64,000 bases of DNA. It comes from Cynocephalus volans (Eukaryota > Chordata > Mammalia > Dermoptera > Cynocephalidae). Positions 56,384-64,000 of the stretch are shown piece by piece. The position numbers and the translations under genes were made by a program. The notes beneath the pieces are model-generated. The model was not told the DNA's origin. It saw only the letters and a program-made list of their open reading frames with translations, and ran no database searches. The DNA lies in contig NC_084462.1 of assembly GCF_027409185.1 (NCBI RefSeq), forward strand, positions 20,621,577 through 20,685,576. The letters are read 5' to 3'. Within the stretch, counting starts at the first letter, position 1. Each line of letters starts with the position of its first letter.

Positions 56384-57361
56384 TTAGGTGAGCTCAGCTT
56401 GGTGGACCATCCCTGGCGTCCTGTGGCTGACCACCCGTAGCAAGGCTCCCTGCACGTCCCGGTTCCGCAGTGTGTAGATGGCCGGGTACAGCAGTGGTGT
56501 GAGATTGATGTAGATGAGTGAGACCAGCTTATCCTCCTCCAGGGAGCGGCTGCTCAGGGGTCTGGCATACATGGCCGTGGCACAGCCATAGTGGAGCACA
56601 GCCACAGTGAGATGGGACGCCACCGTGTTGAAGGCCTTGTGGCAGCCTGCAGCCCCACCGATTCCCAGGATGACCACCAGCACCCGGCTGTAGGAGAGCA
56701 GGATCAGGACCAGAGGCAGCACCAGCAGCAGCAGGCAGGCTGCCAGGAGGACGTGCTCCTGCAGGGCGCGGTTCCCGCAGGCCAGCACCAAGACGGCTGG
56801 GAGGTCACAGAAGACATGGTTGACCAGGCCACCGTGGCAGAAGGGCAGCTGAAATATGGCAGTGGTGAGGCCTAAGGCTAGGACAGAGCCACCAACACAG
56901 CAGGAGGCCAGAAGGCCCCAGCACAGTCCTGTGGTCATAAGCTGAGGGTAGTAGAGCGGGTAGCAGATGGCCAGGTAGCGGTCCAGGGCCATGGCGGCCA
57001 GCAACAGGCACTCGGAGCCTCCCAGGGCCACAAAGAGGCCCATCTGGGCGGCGCAGGTGGAGGTGGCCACAGCCTGGCCACCGGGAGGCAGAAGGAAGCC
57101 GGCGAGCATGCGTGGCGTCAGCACCAGCGTGTAGGCCGCCTCGACAGCAGACAGTGCCCCCAGAAAGAAGTACATAGGGCTGTGCAGGGCGGGGTCGGCC
57201 AGGGCCAGGCCGAGGATGAGCAGGTTGCCCGCCAGCGTGGCCAGATAGAGCGGCAGGAGGAGGGCGAAGAGCAGCACTCGGAGCCCCTGGGGCCACCCAG
57301 AGAAGCCCAGGATCACAAATTCCCCTGGGCTGGTCCAGTTGGACCCAGGCCAGTGGCTCAT
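56384..57361 (-). CDS. Olfactory receptor (class II, family 10- or 6-like), intact
   Basis: Single-exon open frame of 325 aa on the - strand, the usual length for a functional olfactory receptor. It is a seven-transmembrane odorant-detecting GPCR acting through Golf in sensory cilia. Seen: an N-glycosylation sequon Asn-Trp-Thr at residues 8-10, Gly-Asn at 45-46 in TM1, PMYFFL at 62-67, conserved Cys103 starting TM3, MALDRYLAIC at 124-133 (usual MAYDRYVAIC), KAFNTVASHL at the start of TM6 (usual KAFSTCASHL) and an NPxIY-site variant reading Tyr-Pro-Ala-Ile-Tyr near TM7, where the conserved Asn-Pro is changed. It is strikingly GC-rich and leucine-rich. The exact subfamily and orthologue are not assigned; the TM3 and loop-2 text favours OR10 or OR6 by impression only. 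Confidence 0.92.
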   Translation of the reverse strand: MSHWPGSNWTSPGEFVILGFSGWPQGLRVLLFALLLPLYLATLAGNLLILGLALADPALHSPMYFFLGALSAVEAAYTLVLTPRMLAGFLLPPGGQAVATSTCAAQMGLFVALGGSECLLLAAMALDRYLAICYPLYYPQLMTTGLCWGLLASCCVGGSVLALGLTTAIFQLPFCHGGLVNHVFCDLPAVLVLACGNRALQEHVLLAACLLLLVLPLVLILLSYSRVLVVILGIGGAAGCHKAFNTVASHLTVAVLHYGCATAMYARPLSSRSLEEDKLVSLIYINLTPLLYPAIYTLRNRDVQGALLRVVSHRTPGMVHQAELT

Positions 57362-57712
57362 GTCAGGGTCTGGGTCAAGGGAGGGCAGGAGAGCAGGCCG
57401 AGAGGAGAGTCAGGGTGACACTTCCCTCCCAGAACATGTGTCTTTTGCCTCTCCCAGCTAAGAACGCTACACTCAGCCTTCTGTGGCCCATCCCTTGCTA
57501 CCCTCACCCTGGGTACACACCCCCAGGGACGCAGAGTCCTCTCCCCAGTCCAGTACTGTCCACCCCTCATTTCTTGCAGGCTTATGTGCTGCAGAAATTC
57601 AGATGTCCAGAGCCACCCTCCTGTCCTGTGTGCTTCCAGGCACCCAGGGGTCCTCTTGAGCCCTGTCCACCCACCCTCCCAGTAATAGCCAGCCTTCTAA
57701 ATCCTGCCTTGA

Positions 57713-57949
57713 CCATACCTGAGGAGCCAGGCATCCTGTTTCCCAGCCTCCAGTGATGAGGACGAGGAGCTGATCAACCTAGCGTGGAAGAACGACCGCA
57801 GGGATTCAGGTTTCTCCCGGACGACCTCTGCATTGAGAGGGCTGCTTCTGAGTGATAGAGAGGGTCAGTCCTGCAGACAAAGCCACAATGATGAAGGGGC
57901 TTGTGCAGCGTTAGAACCTTCTGTTCACCTGTCACTGCTGGGGAGATGA
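57713..57949 (+). other. Coding-like open frame, possible exon of unknown gene
   Basis: A + strand frame, open for 78 codons and ending in TGA at 57947-57949. Its middle, from 57754 after a plausible acceptor 'ttcccagcctccag', reads Asp-Glu-Asp-Glu-Glu-Leu-Ile-Asn-Leu-Ala-Trp-Lys-Asn-Asp, a composition more like protein than random DNA. A possible donor 'gagg|gtcagt' lies near 57862. No neighbouring exons were identified. It could be a relic exon or chance. Confidence 0.2.
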
Positions 57950-58369
57950 CACCTCCACTTCTATGCTGACAGACCATGTGCATCCCTCTTCTCACCTGCA
58001 CCAGGTTGGGTTGGTTTCTTTATATTTTCCATTTCTTTTCCTCAGCTGGAAACAGGACTAGCCCATGGTCATCCTGGGCCCATGATTTCTCTCTGACTTA
58101 GTTATATGGGAAGAACTACAAGGGAGGGTTGTCCAACCTCTCCTTGCGGGAATGGCCTCCTTACGATGAAGAGTTGCCTTCAATAGTAATAGCATCTCCT
58201 CCCATGGCTTGAGCTATGATGATGATTCCTTGATCTGTCTTAAGAACCAATCCCTTCTTTTGGCTGCAGGCCCATACAAGTATATTCACCTGCCTCCTAA
58301 GCATGTCCACCAGCATGTCCTACTAACATGTCCAGCTCAAGCTGTCCCAAACTCAATTCATTATTTCTA

Positions 58370-58990
58370 ACCCAAGCCTCCCCCCTCCTCTGGGAATGGA
58401 GCTGGCCCAGTACCAAAAAGTCAGGAAGTCATTCTAGATCAGCCCTCTCTCCTGCATCTTCAGGTACAACCGCGCACCACATCCCGTCCCGTGGACCTCA
58501 TCCCTGCAGAAGTTCTCTTCCCTCTCGTACTCTCGTTTTCTCTTTCCTGCATGATCACAAAGGATCCCAGCTGGTCCTACTGCCTCCAGTCTGCTTCCTT
58601 CTAATCACTTTTCATATCACCGACTAGAATGACCTTTTCTAAAGTACAGATATCAATTCTTTCCTTAACTGTCCCTTCTTTATCCACACTCAGGACAGCA
58701 CTCATGGTCCCTCACAATGTCGCTTCTTGTCTCATCTCGTGCTATTTTCCTTTGTGCACCCCATACTCCAGCTGGAGTTAGGGACTCACTTCCTGAATGC
58801 ACCAAGTCTTTGCACATGCTCTTCTCATTTCCTGGAGTTCCCCGGAGTCCCCACATTACCTACCTGGGAAAGTTCTATTCGTCCTCCAAGGCTGCACTCG
58901 TCTGCCATGTCCTGGGGGAAGACTCTTGTTCCCCAGGCAGGCTTGGTGTCATCCTGTAATTCCACAGTTGCTATGGCAGCTTCACTAAAT
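58370..58990 (+). mobile_element. L2 fragment, sense
   Basis: 'caagtctttgcacatgctcttctcatttcctggagttccccgg', 'ctattcgtcctccaaggctgcactcg' and the earlier 'ctgcttccttctaatcac' and 'gaccttttctaaagtac' text follow L2 in sense orientation. Degraded. Confidence 0.65.
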
Positions 58991-59462
58991 TCACTTTCCT
59001 GGCATCAAAGATTTGAGTCGTATTTGTGTCATTTGCTGAATTATCGTAAGTGAGGGAATTAGTCACTCAATTTTCATTTCTTTCAAATTTGTTCCTCCTC
59101 TCAATGTCCCTCTTACTATCCCTGACCCTGGTTTCTGGCCCTGGAACTTCAGAGAGCCAGAGGCCTCACCCCTCCACCACAGCCAGTTGCTCCAAATTCT
59201 ATTGGATTGTCCCCTAAAACGCCCCTTGGTGTTTATCATCAGTATCACCTTCAATCTCAGACAGGGTACGTGCAATCAATTATCTTCACGGTCAATACCT
59301 CCCAAACCACTACAATCATGTCCATCTCCCGACCCAGCAGTCCTGAGTCAATTGTCTTGCCTTCCCCTTGACTCACTCAGCCAAAAGACACATTCTTTTT
59401 CTCTTCTTTCTCTTTATATACCCCAACCCTAAAACTTTACTCCTTTGAAACCTAACTGCCTT

Positions 59463-59833
59463 AGGTTGAATGTCCCCCCCAAATTTAATTCCCACTGTAA
59501 CTGCTGAGAGTGGGAAATCCTATTATGGTAATTGAAAGGTGGGACCTTGAAGAGGTGATTGGATTGTAGGACCCTGCAGTAGTGAATGGATTAAAAATGG
59601 TGGTCAGGAGTGTGGTTCTGAGGGCCTTAAAAAGCACACGAAGAGTCTCTCTCTTCCTGCTCTATCATTTTCTGCCATGTGAGACCCCTTCATTGCCATA
59701 AAGCCAACACCAAAGAAGCCCCTCACCATAAGTGTTCCCTGGACTTTGGACTTCCCAGTATCCGAAACTGAGCTATAAGTTTTGTTTTCGTATAAATCAC
59801 CCAGTTCTGAGTATTTTGTTAGAAGCAACACTA
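59463..59833 (+). mobile_element. ERVL-MaLR solo LTR (MST-like), sense
   Basis: 'ggttgaatgtccccccc', 'gagtgggaaatcctattatggtaattgaaaggtgggaccttgaagaggtgattggattgtagg', 'ccctggactttggacttccca' and 'tataaatcacccagttctgagtattttgtta' give a complete MaLR LTR layout. The 5' part is close to the LTR at 1504-1955, so they probably belong to one subfamily. Confidence 0.82.
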
Positions 59834-60145
59834 GCTCAAGCTCACCTTCCCTGAGAATCCTTACCTGGCTAGGTCGAATCACTGCTTCAAGGCACTCACA
59901 TACCTACCGTGACAGACGTCCATCAATGCCCATCAGACTACCAGATCAGGCTGACATTGACCTCCCATCATCACCAGAGCCATTCCCTGAAATTTAACCA
60001 ATGGTTCCTCTCCTCACAGGAGGCTGGTAATGTACCGATGTCATTATTGTAGAGCTTATACCAACAGCCACTGTTTTGAGAACCACAAAATCCATCCTTG
60101 AACATCTACTGTGCCAGGGTGAGCTGGTCACGATGTACCAGAGCC

Positions 60146-60230
60146 TGTTTCCTCACCTGTAAAATGAGAGAGTTGGACAAGATAATCTTTAGGTTTCTTT
60201 AAGTTCTGACATTTTATGGTTTCATTGAGA
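60146..60230 (+). mobile_element. MIR SINE fragment
   Basis: 'cctgtttcctcacctgtaaaatgagagagttgg' is the MIR core phrase in sense orientation. Confidence 0.65.
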
Positions 60231-60539
60231 GTTGTGTTTGTGATTATGTTTTCATTACCAAGGTAAACCATTATTTAAAAATTTTTTTTTGATATTGCAA
60301 GAACCCATAAAGAAGTTTGAAGACGTTGGTTTAATTTGTAATAATAAATCAGTAAGGGAAGTATTAGATTAGATGTAACATGGTGGATGTCAATTTACAT
60401 ATCTTAGAAGGGCCTTAGGCCAATACACATATAAAATAAGGCTTTCTAGCTATACCAGTGGGTTTGTGTAAGTGTCCAGTTGCACACGTGTGTGCCAGAG
60501 CACAGTGTATTCTGGAACATAGTCTGCTTCATCACTGAA

Positions 60540-60680
60540 CTCTGGGGCCACCTCAGGTAATAGGGAAGTCTGGGTACTGGAGTCAAGTGGTTTGATTTCC
60601 ATTTCTGTCTGGCCTCCAATATGATATGTGATGTTGTCCAAATCACATTGTTTTTCTCTGGGTTTCAGATTCCTCATCTA
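60540..60680 (+). mobile_element. MIR SINE fragment
   Basis: 'tctgggtactggagtcaagtggtttgatttccatttctg' and 'gatgttgtccaaatcacattgtttttctctgggtttcag' match the MIR head and core, degraded. Confidence 0.55.
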
Positions 60681-60799
60681 CTCCTCTTGATGAGGGACTC
60701 AAGCCCTGTGGCCCCTGAAAGTGCCCCAGAGATATAATTTTCCAGTTCTCAGAAGGCAGGAGCTTATCTTTTGTTTTTCTTGGAGCCAATAATTCAGAG

Positions 60800-61005
60800 T
60801 GGAACAAAGAGGAGTTTTGGGCTCACACACATCTGGGTTTTAATCTCAGCTCTTTCTTTACCAGCTGTGACAGCTTAGGGAGAATTTTTGACCTTTTTAA
60901 GCATCAGCAACATCCTCAGTCTCAAAGGATTGTTTTAATTATTAAATGATTTATGGAAAGCATCTAGCACAGTGGTCTCTGCGTTTCTGAAGTATTAGTG
61001 AATAA
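60800..61005 (+). mobile_element. MIR SINE (near full length)
   Basis: 'cacatctgggttttaatctcagctctttctttaccagctgtgacagcttagg', 'cctcagtctcaaaggattgttttaattattaaatgatttatg' and 'catctagcacagtgg' follow MIR in sense orientation. Confidence 0.75.
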
Positions 61006-61419
61006 AAAATACCAAAATATCAAGATGTGCTTAGTTCTTTCACTTTGCTACCTGATCACCATGTACACATTACGTTCTACACTAGCTGAAAATCTCTAGA
61101 TGGAAGATTTACCTGGAGAGATTAAATAATAGTCGGAGAGAAGAGAAGGAGACACATGAATCTGGGTGGCAGAGGCATGCAGTAGACGAGCACTGCTTTT
61201 ACTAGCCCTCTGATTGCAAGACCTTTAAGTTTCCAGCCCCTGTCTCTCTTCCTCATTTCCTCCCCCCCTTCCTCCATGATTTCCTGGACAATTGCCCAAA
61301 GGCACTGACATTGCCCTCTATGTACCCTTCATAGGCAATATTCCCTCTAAACACTGATGGGAGTGAGATAACAGAATGTAAACAACAACACAAACTATTA
61401 CTACTACCACTAATTTCTA

Positions 61420-61610
61420 CTACGGCTATTACTATTACTGCTACTTTTTGAGCCCTTACAATGAGCAAGTAATGTTCTGAGCACTCCACAAGCACAATAT
61501 TATTTAGTCTTTGCAAGACCACTGTGTAGTAGTAGGCATTATTATTATAAATTTACAGATCAAGAAGCTGAGACTTACAGAGACTAACTTATTAAAGAAG
61601 TTGCCTAGAT
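61420..61610 (-). mobile_element. MIR SINE, reverse
   Basis: 'tttttgagcccttacaatgagcaagtaatgttctgagc', 'ggcattattattataaatttacagatcaagaagctgagac' and 'ttgcctagatcc' are antisense MIR, preceded by a TAC/TAT-rich run. Confidence 0.75.
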
Positions 61611-63164
61611 CCTCCCTGAGCTAGAGTTTGTCTCCAATTCTGACTAATTTTAAAGTCTGTGCTATTGTGTTGGGAAAGTCTGCTCTTCTCTGTATGTCTC
61701 CTATCTGTCTGTATCTCCCCATCCAAATGAGGGGAAATGAAAGGGGACTGGAAGAAAGAGTAAGAAGACTTAGAGGCACACATAGAGACAAAGAGGTACA
61801 GAACCAGAATGAGGCATTCAACCAGAGGAGTGTGTGAGGCAGAGGTGTGCCTGCTGAGGGCTGAGCAGCAGACAAATTAAGAGTGAAGACATGTGCCATT
61901 TGGCAAGGCACCCCCAGCTCAAGTGACTCACAAGGCTCTGGGCTGTGTGTGTGTATGTGTGTGTGTGAGCGAGAGAGAGAGACAGAGAGAGAGAGAGAGA
62001 TGTGGAATCTTTTGTGTCTCACCAACTTTATGGGCCTAAGACTCCCTCCTTATATGATTTTATCTTTACTTTGAACATGGCTTTCAGTTGGTGAATTCTA
62101 GCAGGAGCTTTGAATTCAGTCCCAGCACCCACACCCCACAAGGAACCATCTTCCATGACCTCTTTCTTCTGTGCCATTCCTGAAAGGAAAAGACCAGAGT
62201 ATGAAACATTCATCTAAAGGAGACACCCAGACACAGGATGCCCACACCCTGAATTTTTGCCTTAACTCGCAGTTCTTCAGTTGGCCAGGCCCACTGCCCA
62301 CCCTCCTACCCTGGAGGGAATACAAGTTCTAGCAATGACTCCTTACAGAGGAAGAGATCAAGTTGAGGTTGAGGAGAAGGTGACTTGGATTCTGGTTGGA
62401 AGAAGTTCAAGTTCCAGCCATCGCAATGTGGACCCACTGTAGCTTTTTAGTCTCACCCACCACCATCTTCTGCCTCACTCTTTACTCACAAGCCACACAA
62501 GAACTTGAATATGCCACAATCCCTCCTTGACCTTACACATACTTCTCCAATACCAGACTGTGCTTTTCCCACCTGGAAATTTTCTCTTTCTTTAAGGCCC
62601 AAATCAAACATCAATTCTTCTGTGAACAAAAATAATAAAGTAGCAGAGTCAATTGTAGAAGGATTTTATAGAAAATGTGAACAGACAGACTCTACCACAT
62701 CTTTTCCCTTCATCTCCCCTGATATTTCAACTTCTATTCCTAGTAAGAAGAGAATACTTACTCTCAGGAAGAAAAGAGTTACTTAATAGGTTTCCCAGAG
62801 CCCACTTAGGTGTCTGGCTTGATCCAAAGCCCCGAGGTCTCATTAGTAATCTTCTCCCCTACTGTGGTGCCTAAGGAGCATGATGGTCTCAGAAGGCTGG
62901 GGCTGGAGGGAATAGAAGGCAGGGGAGATTTGGGAAATCTGAACCTTGGTATCCTAGGAGAGTCTGAAAATTTTGGGCCAAAGGGACAGGAGTCCACTTA
63001 CCTATAATGATGAAAAGATTGTCTGTAGCAAGAGCTGGGATAAACTTGAATCCAAAATGCTTTGGTAGACAGCTTCCCAGGGAAAGAAGACAAAAGTTAC
63101 TGGTCTGTCCACTTTTTCCCAAAATTTGATCCAAGGGATGGCTAGGAGACTGATCTGGGAATGG
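61611..63164. other. Unassigned region with short simple repeats
   Basis: Mostly unassigned. A (TG)n-(GA)n tract lies at 61944-62001. Weak L2 text occurs at 62480-62630 ('caagccacacaagaacttg', 'cttttcccacctggaaattttctc'). Open frames here are low-complexity or lack motifs. Confidence 0.45.
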
Positions 63165-63862
63165 ATAGACTGGGATGGTAAATTAGGAGGTCCTAGACTT
63201 TGTACCACCACAAAAACAATGATTTAACAACTATCCACAGACTAAAATATCTCTTAGGAGAGTGCCAGAGTCCAGTTAAGAAGGTGCAGCCACCCAGTAA
63301 AGCATGAAAATCAAGAATAACTACATAAAAGAGGATAGGAAGAACATTTCATTTTTTTCTGTGTCACCCCATTCCTCAGGCTGGCACAGCTCAGGGCTGA
63401 GAGAAACCCCTCAGCCTCAAGTTCTGCTACAAAGGAAAACAAAGCAGGAAGACCTCAGCAACTTTTATCACCAATGACCCCAACAACCCTTGCCACCACC
63501 ATAAACCCCCCACAGCCTTTGCTGTCAAGGACCCCCATGGCCTTCACTGACATGGACCCCAACTTATGGAGCCATCCAGAGCTCACACCATTATGCCTCT
63601 CTGGACCTGGAGCTGCTGCCCCCCTCCCCCCCTACATGCTACACCCCTGCACACCCCTGAACCCAGCACTACCACTTCCACCCCACCCACCCAGCCAGGA
63701 CCCTTGTGCCCACCTGCAGGTGAAAGTCTTTATCTAATGAAGCCAGTCCATAAATTCTAGAAATGCACAAACACAAATGCAAGGCTATAAGGAACAAACA
63801 AACAAACAAAAACATCAAGGAAACATGATACCACCAAGGAACTCAATAAATTTCCAGTAACT

Positions 63863-63919
<57 letters not shown>

Positions 63920-64000
63920 ATGAATTACCTGAAAAAGAATTATAAATAATTACCTTAAAAGAAGCTCAGCAAGCTATGAGAGAACACAGATAGAAACTCA
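63165..64000 (+). mobile_element. LINE-1 5' region (5' UTR into ORF1), sense, runs off window
   Basis: 'ccaccacaaaaacaatgatttaacaactatccacagac' near 63206 and 'gaaaaagaattataaataattaccttaaaagaagctcag' near 63932 fit L1 5' UTR/early ORF1 sequence in sense orientation. A C-rich stretch at about 63600-63715 and a (GA)n tract at 63869-63916 lie within. The element should continue beyond 64000. Confidence 0.55.
63869..63916. repeat. (GA)n microsatellite
   Basis: About 24 uninterrupted GA units inside the L1 5' region. Confidence 0.95.

Noticed and set aside
56591-57296. Open frames of 94 and 163 codons overlapping the olfactory receptor
   Set aside because: Shadows of the GC-rich receptor gene in other frames, with low-complexity Pro/Arg/Gln-rich translations.
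56384-57361. Assigning the receptor to OR10AD1 next to ZNF641
   Set aside because: An OR10/ZNF neighbourhood exists in mammals, but the sequences here do not match those genes as I recall them.
61621-62025. 134-codon - strand open frame
   Set aside because: It crosses (TG)n/(GA)n simple repeats and gives a Ser/Leu-rich low-complexity translation.
63869-63916. CRISPR-like or telomere-like repeat array
   Set aside because: This is a plain dinucleotide microsatellite. No CRISPR array is expected or seen in this vertebrate sequence.

Overview
This is a mammalian nuclear window, gene-poor and packed with interspersed repeats. The species signal comes from a family of SINEs derived from tRNA-Ile, present as monomers, as dimers with a TATATAGGGAT linker, and as a shortened dimer. 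From memory this matches the CYN SINEs of colugos (Dermoptera, Galeopterus/Cynocephalus). Horse, bat and carnivore SINEs, and primate Alu, are absent. A LINE-1 with a perfect 20-bp target-site duplication shows that L1 was active fairly recently in this lineage. The other repeats (MIR, L2, MER5, MER20, MER2, Tigger, ERVL/MaLR LTRs) are old placental or mammalian families.

Two protein-coding genes can be supported. (1) A KRAB C2H2 zinc-finger gene lies on the + strand. It has a CpG-rich TATA-less promoter near 30.75-31.1 kb, noncoding exon 1 (donor after 31304, optional extra exon 31365-31438), a start-codon exon at 42773-42814, KRAB-A at 48861-48987 (127 bp), KRAB-B at 49254-49349 (96 bp) and a zinc-finger exon at 51971-53076. 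All coding junctions join in frame to give 445 aa. Five fingers are intact and about five upstream fingers have lost zinc ligands. (2) An intact, GC-rich, single-exon olfactory receptor of 325 aa lies on the - strand at 56384-57361.

Layout: 0-6 kb has an L1 tail, a MaLR LTR and a decayed reverse-oriented ERVL provirus with its leucine-type primer site. 7-11 kb has an old L1, a MaLR LTR and SINEs. 11-14.3 kb is mostly unassigned. 15-25 kb has several reverse L1s, a reverse MaLR provirus (19.2-21.5 kb) with a SINE inside, and a MITE. 25.0-26.4 kb is the young 5'-truncated L1. 26.5-30.6 kb has L1 pieces, MER2 and unassigned AT-rich DNA. 30.7-53.4 kb is the zinc-finger gene; its first intron holds a fossil of zinc-finger arrays in divergent orientation (32.75-33.93 kb). 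55-57.4 kb has L2, L1 and MER20 next to the receptor gene. 57.4-64 kb has L2, MIR and MaLR copies and the 5' end of a + strand L1 running off the window.

I found no novel biological system. The observations most worth checking are the half-decayed finger array of the zinc-finger gene, the divergent finger fossil in its intron, the probable 3' transduction on the young L1, an intermediate form between SINE subfamilies, and a small coding-like open frame near 57.8 kb. Repeat names come from remembered consensus sequences, not from a search.
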